Positions 1 to 7,712 of a stretch of DNA of 64,000 bases are shown here, piece by piece. Source of the stretch: JBFAPK01 sp040676675 (GTDB lineage: Bacteria > Actinomycetota > Actinomycetes > Mycobacteriales > Micromonosporaceae); assembly GCF_040676675.1 (NCBI RefSeq), contig NZ_JBFAPK010000011.1, positions 62,001 through 126,000 on the forward strand. Direction: 5' to 3'. How positions within the stretch are numbered: position 1 is the first letter of the stretch; every line of letters starts with the position of its first letter. Both the position numbers and the translations under genes were made by a program. The notes beneath the pieces were generated by a model, which did no database searches, was not told where the DNA came from, and saw nothing but the letters and a program-made list of their open reading frames with translations.

Positions 1-1
1 G

Positions 2-325
2 GCCCTGATCCGCGCCCGGGACGTCAGCGGGCTGCGGCTCTGGCCGGACCGGGCGCCGGGCGGGGTCCGCTACCGGGGCGCGTACCGGTACCGCTGCCAC
101 GACCCCGCCTGCCCGGGGCACGAGCACGAGATCGTCGACTGGGACTTCCTGGCGTTGCAGCGCCGGCTGACCGCGCTGCCGGACGCCCGGCTGCGGCGGG
201 CGCTGCGGAACAACTACCTGTACCGGATGTGCGCCCCGGACCGGGCCGTGGCCTTCTACGTCGGCCAGGCGGACCGCCCCACGGACGGATTCCGCGTGCT
301 CGGCGTCTACTGGCCGCCCCGCTGA
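2..325 (+). CDS. C-terminal part of an uncharacterised protein
   Basis: The gene begins before the window; about 107 C-terminal residues are visible, ending at a TGA. The segment carries CHDPACPGHEHEIVDWDF, a C-x4-C-x2-H-x-H spacing followed by a DW pair, and ends with LGVYWPPR. The C/H cluster could bind a metal, but no family can be named safely from this piece. Codon use (nearly all G/C at third positions) agrees with real coding. It converges on the gamma-glutamyltranspeptidase gene, whose stop lies 38 bp away. Function unknown. Confidence 0.6.
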   Translation, partial: ALIRARDVSGLRLWPDRAPGGVRYRGAYRYRCHDPACPGHEHEIVDWDFLALQRRLTALPDARLRRALRNNYLYRMCAPDRAVAFYVGQADRPTDGFRVLGVYWPPR

Positions 326-362
326 CTCGACAGCCGGGACGGCCCGGGCCGCGCGCACACGG

Positions 363-2183
363 TCAGCCGCGCGGCACCACCACCCCGGCCGCGCCCCCGC
401 CCCGGCGGACCGGTTCGGTCACCGCGAGCAGCCCGCCCCGGGGCAGGAACTCGATCCCGGTCGCGGCGCCGATCTCGGCGCTGGCGGTGTACGTGTGGCC
501 GAGTCCGGCCAGCGCCACCCCCTCGGGCGAGGAGACGAACGCCGGCTCGGCCGTCACCGTGGCGGTGTTGCGCTGGCTGGCCCGGGGCGCCGCCAGGGCG
601 TCGGGCAGGCTCAGGCCGAGGTCGATTCGGCCGACCAGGATCTGCAGCACGGTGGTGATGATGGTCGAACCGCCGGGCGAGCCGACCGCCAGGTACGGCC
701 GGCCGCCCGCGAGCACGATCGTCGGGGACATGGAGCTGCGCGGACGCTTGCCGGCGGCGGGCAGGTTCGGGTCGGCCGCGTCGCCCTGGGTGGGCGTGAA
801 GTTGAAGTCGGTCAGCTCGTTGTTGAGCAGGAATCCCCGGCCCGGTACGACCATCGCGTTGCCGCCGGTCTGCTCGATCGTGAGGGTGTACTCGACCACG
901 TTGCCCCAGCGGTCGGCGACGGTCAGGTTCGTGGTGTGGTTCTCGTACCCGCCGAAGGCGCCGCCGCCCGTGACCGCGCAGCCGCCGTACCGGCCGTCGG
1001 GCGTACCGGGGGCCACCGGCTTCGCCGCCGCCCGGGCCGGGTCGATCCGGCAGGCCCGCTCGGCGGCGAAGCCGTCGCTGAGCAGCTCGTCGAGGAGGCG
1101 GCGGGGCGTACCGTCGCCGACGTAGCGGTTGCGGTCGGCGAAGGCGAGCGCGCTCGCCTCGAGGTAGCGGTGCAGAGCCTGGGTCCGGTCGAGCCGGGAC
1201 AGGTCGGAGCGCTCCAGGATGTTCAGCGCCTCGCCGACGGTCGAGCCGCCGCTGGAGGGCGTCGGCATGCCGTACACGTCGAGGCCCCGGTAGCGGGAGT
1301 GGGTCGGGGCGGGAAAGCGGACCTCGTAGCGGGCGAGGTCGTCCAGGGTCATCGCGCCCGGGCGGATCGGGTACGCCCACGCGCCGGTCGGGTTCGTCGA
1401 GACCGGTGGGCGCCGTACGGTCGCCACGATGTCCCGGGCGACCGGCCCCCGGTACAGCGCGTCGACGCCGTCGCGCGCGATCAGCCGGTACGTGTCGGCG
1501 AGGTCCGGGTTGCGGAAGAGCGAACCGACGGCCGGCGGCTGTCCGCCGGGCAGGTAGAGCCGGCTGGTCGAGGCGAACTGCCCGAACGGCGCCGCGTTGT
1601 CGCTGATCTGGCTGCGGAAGGTCGGGTCCACCCGGAAGCCCTGCTCGGCCACCTGGATCGCCGGGCGCAGCGACTCGGCCAGCGAGCGGCTCCCCCACCG
1701 GCGCAGCGCGGCCTGCCAGGTCGGCAGGGTGCCCGGCACGCCGACCGAGAGGCCGCTGACCCGGGCCTCGTCGAAGCCGTACGCCCGGCCGGTGGCCGGG
1801 TCGACGAAGTGGTCCGACCGGGTCGCGGCGGGCGCCGACTCGCGGCCGTCGATGGTGGCGACCCGGCCGGTACGCGCGTCGTGGTAGACGAGGAAGCCGC
1901 CGCCACCGATGCCGGCCGAGAAGGGTTCGGTCACGCCGAGCGTGGCCGCCGCCGCCACGGCCGCGTCGACCGCGTTGCCGCCGCCGCGCAGCACCTCCAG
2001 CCCGACCCGGGTCGCCTCGGGGTCCACGGTGGCCACGGCGCCGCCGTAGCCGCTGGCGGTGGTGGTGCGCTCCGGCCGTACGGCCGTGCCCGGTCCGGTC
2101 GCCGCGGTCGCGGTACCGGCCGGTGCCGCGACGAGCAGCGCGAGCGTGGCCGCGCCGATCCCGATGCCGTGCCGCCCAACCAT
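363..2183 (-). CDS. ggt: Secreted gamma-glutamyltranspeptidase
   Basis: This 606 aa protein is a gamma-glutamyltranspeptidase, an N-terminal-nucleophile hydrolase that splits or transfers the gamma-glutamyl group of glutathione and related amides outside the membrane. A Sec signal peptide covers about residues 1-28 (ends near GTATA). The precursor autocleaves before a threonine: NHTTNLTVAD near residue 417 corresponds to the catalytic TT(H/N)xS/TV site. SSMSPTIV near 483 and GSPGGSTIITTVLQ further on match the substrate and oxyanion region. Length is normal for a full precursor (large plus small subunit). The ATG is preceded by GGGAGG at good spacing. It appears monocistronic; no regulatory dyad was seen upstream. 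Confidence 0.93.
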   Translation of the reverse strand: MVGRHGIGIGAATLALLVAAPAGTATAATGPGTAVRPERTTTASGYGGAVATVDPEATRVGLEVLRGGGNAVDAAVAAAATLGVTEPFSAGIGGGGFLVYHDARTGRVATIDGRESAPAATRSDHFVDPATGRAYGFDEARVSGLSVGVPGTLPTWQAALRRWGSRSLAESLRPAIQVAEQGFRVDPTFRSQISDNAAPFGQFASTSRLYLPGGQPPAVGSLFRNPDLADTYRLIARDGVDALYRGPVARDIVATVRRPPVSTNPTGAWAYPIRPGAMTLDDLARYEVRFPAPTHSRYRGLDVYGMPTPSSGGSTVGEALNILERSDLSRLDRTQALHRYLEASALAFADRNRYVGDGTPRRLLDELLSDGFAAERACRIDPARAAAKPVAPGTPDGRYGGCAVTGGGAFGGYENHTTNLTVADRWGNVVEYTLTIEQTGGNAMVVPGRGFLLNNELTDFNFTPTQGDAADPNLPAAGKRPRSSMSPTIVLAGGRPYLAVGSPGGSTIITTVLQILVGRIDLGLSLPDALAAPRASQRNTATVTAEPAFVSSPEGVALAGLGHTYTASAEIGAATGIEFLPRGGLLAVTEPVRRGGGAAGVVVPRG

Positions 2184-2321
2184 TGGCGCCTCCCTCGATC
2201 GACGGTGTTCGTCCTCCTGCCTACCCTGCCGGCGGCCGGGTCACAAGCGGGAGCCGCGATCGAGGGCAGGAACCACGCCGGTCACCGGTGTGCCGGGCCC
2301 GCCGCGGCGGGCAGCGGGCGG

Positions 2322-2993
2322 TCAGCGGTCGCCGGTGGGGAGTTCGTGGTAGTGCGGCGCGCGCACCTGTCCGGACAGTTCGCCGATCGCGTCCATGATC
2401 TCGTCGGTCACGGCCCGGCGGGCCCGGGCGGAGGTGGCCATGCCCCGCCACCGCGGAAAGGTCAGCGGCGCTCCGAACCGGACGGTGACCGGGCAGCGCC
2501 GGGGCAGCCGGGCGCCCGGTGGCAGGATCCGCTCGGTGCCGGCCACCGCGACCGGGACCACCGGTACGTCGGCCGTGAGGGCGAGCCAGGCCACCCCGGT
2601 ACGGCCCCGGTGCAGCCGCCCGTCCAGCGACCGGGTGCCCTCGGGGTAGATGCCGAAGGCGTCGCCGGCGGCGAGTACGCCCAGCGCCTCGTCCAGGGAG
2701 GCCAGCGCGGACCGGTTCGCGCCGCGCCGGACCGGCACCGCGCCGAGGGTACGCAGTCCCCAGCCGGTCAGCCGGGTCTTGAGCCCGCCGCCGTGGAAGT
2801 ACTCGGCTTTGGCCAGGAAGGCAACCCGGCGCGGGGCGGCCAGCGGGATGGCGACGCTGTCGACGGCGGCCAGGTGGTTGCTGGCCAGGATCACCGCCCC
2901 GGTGCGGGGCACGTGCTCCGTACCCTCGACGACGGGACGGTAGTAGGCCCGGGCGAGCGGGGTGAGCGCCGATCGGGCGACCTCGTAGATCAC
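2322..2993 (-). CDS. 1-acyl-sn-glycerol-3-phosphate acyltransferase (PlsC-like)
   Basis: A 223 aa member of the PlsC/LPLAT family, which transfers an acyl chain to lysophosphatidate or a related acceptor at the inner membrane face. Block I is NHLAAVDS (H40, D45), the HxxxxD catalytic pair; block III is YPEGTRS (about 116-122). A longer upstream frame exists, but the homologous region begins at VIYEVARSAL, so GTG at 2993 is chosen. A TATAGT box lies exactly 6 nt before this GTG, which implies a leaderless mRNA. The box overlaps the 30 bp palindrome between this gene and the divergent tetR, so repression by that TetR protein is likely. The acceptor and acyl donor cannot be told from sequence. 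Confidence 0.88.
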   Translation of the reverse strand: MIYEVARSALTPLARAYYRPVVEGTEHVPRTGAVILASNHLAAVDSVAIPLAAPRRVAFLAKAEYFHGGGLKTRLTGWGLRTLGAVPVRRGANRSALASLDEALGVLAAGDAFGIYPEGTRSLDGRLHRGRTGVAWLALTADVPVVPVAVAGTERILPPGARLPRRCPVTVRFGAPLTFPRWRGMATSARARRAVTDEIMDAIGELSGQVRAPHYHELPTGDR

Positions 2994-3000
2994 GGCAGCA

Positions 3001-3030
3001 CTATAGCGTCCGAACGGTCGGACGCTATAG
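3001..3030. promoter_or_regulatory. Palindromic TetR operator between plsC-like gene and tetR
   Basis: Two perfect 13 bp inverted arms (CTATAGCGTCCGA and its complement) flank a 4 bp centre (ACGG). The outer end overlaps the TATAGT -10 box (3000-3005, read leftward) of the acyltransferase gene, and the other side lies where the -35 of tetR should be (its TATGAT box is 3045-3050). A strong dyad in a 63 bp gap between divergent genes is the usual layout of a TetR autoregulatory site. It is too symmetric and too far from any gene end to be a terminator. Confidence 0.8.
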
Positions 3031-3056
3031 CCCTCGCGCGCCGGTATGATGCGACG

Positions 3057-3668
3057 GTGAGTCCCCGCGTGTCGGCCGCCGTCGCCCGCCAGACCCGGGC
3101 CAGCATCGTGGCCCGGGCGGTCGCCACCGCCTCCGTGACCGGCCTGGAGGGACTCACCATCGGCCGGCTCGCCACCGACCTCGGCATCAGCAAGTCGGGC
3201 CTGCTCGGGCACTTCGGCACCAAGGAGGCGCTCCAGCTCGCGGTCCTGGACGCGGCCGGCGAGATCTTCTGGCGCGAGGTCTGGGAGCCGGTCGCCGCGA
3301 CCCCGGCCGGGCTGCCCCGGTTCCGGGCCGTCGCGCTCTCCTGGCTCTCCTATCTGGAGCGGGACGTCTTTCCCGGCGGCTGCCTCTTCGTCACCGCCGC
3401 GATCGAGTTCGACGACCGCCCCGGACCGGTACGCGACGCGGTGCTCGGCTACGCCACGCGCTGGCAGCGGGAACTCCTCTGGCAGCTGCACCGGGCGACG
3501 GACGCCGGCCAGCTCTCCCCCGACACCGACCCGGAGCAGGTGGTCTTCGAACTCACCGGCCTGGTCCTCACCACCCACCAGGCGCTGCGGCTGCGGCGTG
3601 ACCCGCAGGCGCCCCGCCGGGCCCGGCAGGCGCTGGAGCGGCTGCTCGCCCAGGCCGCGTCCTGTTGA
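3057..3668 (+). CDS. TetR/AcrR-family transcriptional regulator
   Basis: A 203 aa one-domain-plus-ligand-domain repressor. Residues about 12-58 form the TetR helix-turn-helix (GLTIGRLATDLGISKSGLLG then HFGTKEALQ). The C-terminal half is helical and resembles the TetR_C type often found in actinobacteria. The GTG at 3057 has TATGAT ending 6 nt upstream, so the mRNA is probably leaderless. It is divergent from the PlsC-like gene with a large palindrome between them, so it most likely represses both itself and that gene. The inducing ligand is unknown; a lipid or acyl-CoA would fit the neighbour, but that is inference. Confidence 0.9.
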   Translation: MSPRVSAAVARQTRASIVARAVATASVTGLEGLTIGRLATDLGISKSGLLGHFGTKEALQLAVLDAAGEIFWREVWEPVAATPAGLPRFRAVALSWLSYLERDVFPGGCLFVTAAIEFDDRPGPVRDAVLGYATRWQRELLWQLHRATDAGQLSPDTDPEQVVFELTGLVLTTHQALRLRRDPQAPRRARQALERLLAQAASC

Positions 3669-3747
3669 TCATGTTGAGTCGAGGCGGGATCCGGGCCTCC
3701 GGCTCCCCCGATCACACGCCTGCTACCAACGTCCTGGCCCGGTACAC

Positions 3748-4176
3748 CTAGCCAGCGACCGTGACGGGCACGTCGAGTGTGTCGGTGACGTCGCCGGCAT
3801 CGATGATCGACAGGCGCAGTCGCCAGGGGCCGGTCGTCATCAGCGGCACGCCGGACACGTCGTAGCGGCCGGTGCCCCAGGACGCGGCGGGGATCGCCGG
3901 TGTCGCCAGGCCCATCAGCGGCATGCTGGCCTGGAGGAAGACGCGGGCGTTGCCGACCGGCGCGCCGGTGTGGGTGGCGAGGGTGACGGTGACGGTGGTC
4001 CTACCGACCCGCGGGGAGCCGACGGCGATGGTCGCGGCGTAGCGGGTGGTGCCGGCGTACAGGACACTCGCCCCGGGCGGACGCGGCCACAGCAGCCAGC
4101 CGAGCGGCGTCGCGACGGCCACCGCGACGGCCACGCCGATGCCGAGCCGGGTACGGCGGACGACGCGTACGGTCAT
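3748..4176 (-). CDS. YtkA-like membrane-anchored protein
   Basis: A 142 aa protein with a basic N-terminus, one membrane segment (about residues 11-30) and an exported beta-rich domain. The domain holds SMPLMGLATPAIP and a GRYDVSGVPLMTTGPWRL stretch, which resemble the YtkA-like fold found in copper/heme-handling proteins such as FixH and the CopCD tail. Its ATG overlaps the stop of the upstream gene (ATGA at 4173-4176), so the two are translationally coupled. The methionines in the M-P-L-M-G-L stretch could be metal ligands, but this is inference. No enzymatic role is suggested. Confidence 0.7.
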   Translation of the reverse strand: MTVRVVRRTRLGIGVAVAVAVATPLGWLLWPRPPGASVLYAGTTRYAATIAVGSPRVGRTTVTVTLATHTGAPVGNARVFLQASMPLMGLATPAIPAASWGTGRYDVSGVPLMTTGPWRLRLSIIDAGDVTDTLDVPVTVAG

Positions 4177-5786
4177 CGCCGGCCCGCCGTGCCGGGCGCG
4201 ATGGTGAGATCGGCGGGCATGGTGAGGATCCGGTACTGCCGTTCGGCCTGGATCCAGACGCGGTAGTGGCCCGGTTGGGGAAACGTGTAGGTGAAGGAGA
4301 TCCCCGGTCCGTACGCGGCGACCGTCTCGTCGGCGGCGCTGTCCCCGTTGCCCGGCATCAGGCCGGCCATGCCGTCCATGCCGTCCATGGGCGAGGAGCC
4401 GGCGTCGTCCGTGTCGTGCCTGCCGTTCGTGTCGTGCGTGCCGAACAGGGCCGGGGTCAGGTCGCCCATCGAGTGGGCGTGGGCCCAGACCGGCACCCGC
4501 TGCGCGGCGGCGCCGACGTCGGCACCGGGCGGGTCGGGAAGCGGCCCGACGACGACGAGGTGGCCCAGCATGCCCAGCCACGGCTGGAGGTCGTTGGTGT
4601 CGCCGATCCGGGCGGTGAGGGTGGTCGGCGAGCCCGCCACGGCGACGGCGGCGCGCACCGTCACCGGCGTACCGGACAGGATGGCCGTCGCGTCATAGCC
4701 GGGCGCCAGCGGCGGGGGTGCCGGGGTGGGGCCGGCGGCGACACCGGTGATGACGTCGATCCCGGCGGGCGAGCGGACCACCTGAACGCCGCCACCACGC
4801 CGTACCAGCTCCACGGAGAGCGCGTAGTGGCCGGTCCGCGGCGGCGTGACGTGCAGCTGGAACACGCCGGGCGCGATGCGTACCGGGTGCGCGTGCCACA
4901 GCTGTCCCGACGGCCCGACCATGAGCAGGTGTACGAGGGCGCCGTCGTGTACGACCAGGTCGTCCACCGGTAGCCCGGTGGCGCCGTCGGTCAGGTCGAG
5001 GGTGAGATCGGCGGCTCGCCCGGCGACCGGCGCCGGGCCGGGGACCGACAGCAGCACCGGCGGCCGGGAGTAGTCGCCGACCAGCGGCTGGGCCGGCGCG
5101 TACGGGTTGGCGGCGTTGTGCACCGTCGGGTCGAGCCGCACGCCGGGCTGGGGCGGCAGCGGCAGCGACGCGGACAGCATCGCGGCGGTGATCGACGTGG
5201 ACAGCGCCGCCACCACCCCGCCGGCCGGCACGAGCGCCCAGGCGCCGCGCCGGGTGCGCACCGCCACCAGGAGCGAGACGACCAGGAGCGCGCCCGCGAC
5301 CAGAAACCCGCCGTAGACCGTTCGCTCCGGCGCGGCGGTGGCCTGGGCGAGCACCACGAACGGCACCCGCGCGGTGCGCTGCCCGTCGTCAACCGCCAGC
5401 TCCCACGGCCCGGGCCGGTCCACCCACAGCGTCGTGCCGTAACTGCCGGGGACCGCGCCCAGCGTCACCGCGCCACGCGAGGTGGGTACGCCGGCCGGTA
5501 CGGTCGGTGCCTCGGGCGCGGCGCCGGTGGGGGTCAGCGCCACCCGCAGCGAACCGGCGGCGCTGCCCGCGTGCGTGATCACGTCGAGGCGCAGGGGGCC
5601 CGGTGTGGTGGTGACCCGCCGCAGCACCAACGTCAGTTCCCGGTCGCCGAGGGTCTGCGCGACCTGTACGTCACCCCCGTAGGACGGGGTGTCGGCCGCC
5701 GCCGGACCGGCGGACACCGCCAGCCACAGCACAGAGAGCACGGCGAGCGGGACGATCCGGAGGAACCGGTACGGGATGGTCTCCAT
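4173..5786 (-). CDS. Exported multi-domain protein with Met/His-rich segment, probable metal handling
   Basis: 537 aa. A signal peptide (about 1-30, ending AGPAAA) leads into an exported YtkA-like domain. Hydrophobic segments follow near residues 175-230, then a second exported part. That part contains LQPWLGMLGHLVVV and VWAHAHS, the pattern LQP(Y/W)LG-x-x-GHLV...H-x-H seen in proteins near copper genes. It also has a Met/His/Asp-rich stretch (HDTNGRHDTDDAGSSPMDG and on) typical of periplasmic copper-binding loops. The start was chosen because the signal peptide begins there; a longer frame exists upstream. It is the first gene of a two-gene leftward operon, with a TAGCGT box 8 nt before the ATG. 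Binding of copper is inferred, not shown. Confidence 0.65.
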   Translation of the reverse strand: METIPYRFLRIVPLAVLSVLWLAVSAGPAAADTPSYGGDVQVAQTLGDRELTLVLRRVTTTPGPLRLDVITHAGSAAGSLRVALTPTGAAPEAPTVPAGVPTSRGAVTLGAVPGSYGTTLWVDRPGPWELAVDDGQRTARVPFVVLAQATAAPERTVYGGFLVAGALLVVSLLVAVRTRRGAWALVPAGGVVAALSTSITAAMLSASLPLPPQPGVRLDPTVHNAANPYAPAQPLVGDYSRPPVLLSVPGPAPVAGRAADLTLDLTDGATGLPVDDLVVHDGALVHLLMVGPSGQLWHAHPVRIAPGVFQLHVTPPRTGHYALSVELVRRGGGVQVVRSPAGIDVITGVAAGPTPAPPPLAPGYDATAILSGTPVTVRAAVAVAGSPTTLTARIGDTNDLQPWLGMLGHLVVVGPLPDPPGADVGAAAQRVPVWAHAHSMGDLTPALFGTHDTNGRHDTDDAGSSPMDGMDGMAGLMPGNGDSAADETVAAYGPGISFTYTFPQPGHYRVWIQAERQYRILTMPADLTIAPGTAGRR

Positions 5787-5796
5787 CGGCAGTGAC

Positions 5797-5912
5797 GCTA
5801 GGAAACCCCACCGGTCCGGGTCGTCACCCCCGCCGGGGAGCGTCTCCTCCCCTGGACGGGGGAGGTGCCGCCCCCGGTCGGGGTGACGAGACCGGCCATC
5901 ACGCTTCCTAGC
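5797..5912. promoter_or_regulatory. Mirror-image divergent promoters
   Basis: The gap between the two divergent membrane-protein operons contains the same bipartite element on each strand. GGGGTGACGA (5880-5889 rightward; complement at 5821-5830) is followed after 15-16 nt by TTCCTAGC (5905-5912 rightward; complement at 5797-5804). The TAGC(A/G)T following TTCC would be the -10. A smaller dyad (CCTCCCC at 5846-5852, GGGGAGG at 5859-5865) lies in the centre. The near-identical paired elements suggest that one sigma factor or one activator controls both operons together. The exact -35/-10 assignment is uncertain because the spacing is long (about 19-20). Confidence 0.55.
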
Positions 5913-5955
5913 ATCGAGGGCGATCTCGTCCCACTCCGGCAAGAGGTGCATCACG

Positions 5956-7077
5956 ATGGACTCAGCGGCTTTCCCGGTGGCCGTCGCACCGGCCGCGCCG
6001 GCCCGTACGGCCGCCCGCACCGGCGCCTGGCTGGTGCTGCTCGGCACGGCGGTCACCACGGTCGGGGTGTCCTGGGACATCCAGTGGCACGTCGAGGTCG
6101 GCCCGGACAGCTTCTTCACCCTGCCGCACCTGTTGCTCTACCTGGGCAGCGCGCTGTCCGGCCTCGCCAGCCTCACGATGGTGCTGCTGGCGACCTCCGC
6201 GCAGCGGGCCGGGCGGCCCTGGCCCCGGTCGGCGGGTGGCCCGCCGGTACGGGTCCTCGGGGGCGCCTTCCACGCCCCGCTCGGGTACCTCGTCGCCGGC
6301 GCCGGCGCCGCCTCCTTCCTGCTGTACGGACTGATGGACCTGTGGTGGCACTCGATCTACGGCTTCGACGCGGTGCTGGACACGCCCTCGCACGTGGCGC
6401 TGTTCCTGTCGATCTGCGTCACGATGGTGGGCGGCGTCGTCGCCTTCGCCGCCGGCGGTGACCAGGGCTGGGCCCGCGCCGGGATCCTGGTCGGGGTGCC
6501 GATCCTCATCCTCTTCGCGCCGACCCCGTTCAACGCGCTCGACGGCCTGCCGCCGGCCGTGAACCCGACCGCCGTCGGTAGCGTGCTGTGCGCGCCTACG
6601 CTGCTGCTGATGGGCGCCCTGCTGCTGCGCCGGGGCGGCGCGCTCGGTATCGCGCTGGTGCTCGGCGCGATGCAGGCGCTGCTGTGGTGGTTCTCGCCGT
6701 GGGCGGCCAAGGCGTACGCCGCCGCGGTGGGGCTGCCGCTGCGCGAGGGACTCGTCCCACGGGCGCCCCAACTGCCCGCCAGCGTTCCGGTGCTGCTCGT
6801 CGCCGCCGCGCTGGTGATCGAGGCCGGATGGTGGCTGCGCGGGCGTGCCGGCGGCACCACGACACCGCTGCTGCTGGCCGTCGGCGCGGTCAGCGGAATC
6901 GTGGTCGGCGCCAGCCTGTCGCTGCAACTCGACCTGGCCTCCCCGGCGCGGCATCTGCCGGTCGCCCAGGTGGCGGCGCCGGTGCTCCTGGGGATACCGC
7001 TGGGCCTGCTCGCCGGGTATCTGGGCCCGCGGCTGGCCGCGATGCTGCGTACGCCGATCGCCCGGGAGGAGTACTGA
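5956..7077 (+). CDS. Polytopic membrane protein of unknown function
   Basis: 373 aa with about nine or ten predicted membrane helices and short loops. Near the N-terminus VSWDIQWHVEVGPDSFF and LPHLLLYLGSALSG place histidines close to helix ends, and LMDLWWHSIYGFDAVLD gives another W/H cluster. These could be metal or heme ligands. An AAGAGGTG sequence precedes the ATG. Its stop overlaps the next start (TGATG), so both are one operon, divergent from the Met/His-rich exported protein and sharing its promoter architecture. No family name can be given. A role in the same metal or redox process is inferred from context. Confidence 0.65.
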   Translation: MDSAAFPVAVAPAAPARTAARTGAWLVLLGTAVTTVGVSWDIQWHVEVGPDSFFTLPHLLLYLGSALSGLASLTMVLLATSAQRAGRPWPRSAGGPPVRVLGGAFHAPLGYLVAGAGAASFLLYGLMDLWWHSIYGFDAVLDTPSHVALFLSICVTMVGGVVAFAAGGDQGWARAGILVGVPILILFAPTPFNALDGLPPAVNPTAVGSVLCAPTLLLMGALLLRRGGALGIALVLGAMQALLWWFSPWAAKAYAAAVGLPLREGLVPRAPQLPASVPVLLVAAALVIEAGWWLRGRAGGTTTPLLLAVGAVSGIVVGASLSLQLDLASPARHLPVAQVAAPVLLGIPLGLLAGYLGPRLAAMLRTPIAREEY

Positions 7078-7646
7078 TGCCCGCTCTTCGCCCGCTGCGG
7101 CTCCTCGTGACCGCTCTGGTCGCCACGCTCCTCGCCCTCACCACGGTGACCCCGGCGGTGGCCTACGCGCCGGTCGGCATCGTCCACACCGAACAGGTGC
7201 AGGCCGGGCCGTACGCGGTCACGGTCGGCTTCTCCACCTGGCCGATGCGGGCCATGCGCTCGCTGGACATCACGTTCATGCCCAGCGGCGGCACCGCCGG
7301 CAAGTCGGGCATCGTGGGCGTCGGCGTGCCCGGCATGCGGGGAGGCCAGCAGCTGGTCAGCCGGCTGGCCCGCCACCCGCGCAAGCGGGACACCTGGGGC
7401 CTGGACACCAAGGCGTTCGACAAGTCCGGCAGCTACAGCTTCCGCTTCGTCATCGACGGGCCCCAGGGCCGCGGCGAGGGGGTGCTCCGCGACCTGACCG
7501 TCCTCGACCAGCCCGGCCCGCCGCTGCCGTTGAGCTGGACGCTCGCCTGCCTTCCGCTCCTCGGGCTGGTCGCGCTGGTCGCCGTCGCGTGGCGGCGCAC
7601 CCGTCCGGGGCGTCCGGATCGGTTGGCGGCCCTGCTGCACGGCTGA
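7077..7646 (+). CDS. Secreted, C-terminally anchored YtkA-like protein
   Basis: 189 aa. A signal peptide (about 1-29, ending AVAYA) is followed by a beta-rich exported domain (QAGPYAVTVGFSTWPMRAMR, ITFMPSGG, GSYSFRFVIDG), then a single C-terminal helix (LACLPLLGLVALVAVAW) and a basic tail that should stay inside. This topology leaves the domain on the outer face of the membrane. The fold hints match other YtkA-like proteins in this neighbourhood. The ATG overlaps the preceding stop by one base, so the gene depends on the upstream membrane-protein gene. Function is unknown; membership in a metal-delivery module is inferred. Confidence 0.65.
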   Translation: MPALRPLRLLVTALVATLLALTTVTPAVAYAPVGIVHTEQVQAGPYAVTVGFSTWPMRAMRSLDITFMPSGGTAGKSGIVGVGVPGMRGGQQLVSRLARHPRKRDTWGLDTKAFDKSGSYSFRFVIDGPQGRGEGVLRDLTVLDQPGPPLPLSWTLACLPLLGLVALVAVAWRRTRPGRPDRLAALLHG

Positions 7647-7712
7647 GGGCACCGGCCGGACGGCTCGGTCGGCGTGGTACCCCCCAGGGCCATCGGCCGT
7701 GTCGGGCCTAAT

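Noticed and set aside
3001..3030. Palindrome as transcription terminator
   Set aside because: It lies between the 5' ends of divergent genes and overlaps their promoter elements, so an operator role is far more likely.
495..3668. Very long open frame antisense to ggt and plsC-like gene (also similar ones at 10513-14679, 39530-42853, 45099-48680 and 57338-60046)
   Set aside because: In DNA with this GC content, antisense and shifted frames stay open by chance. Translations are Arg/Gly/Pro-rich without domains, while the opposite strands encode clear protein families.
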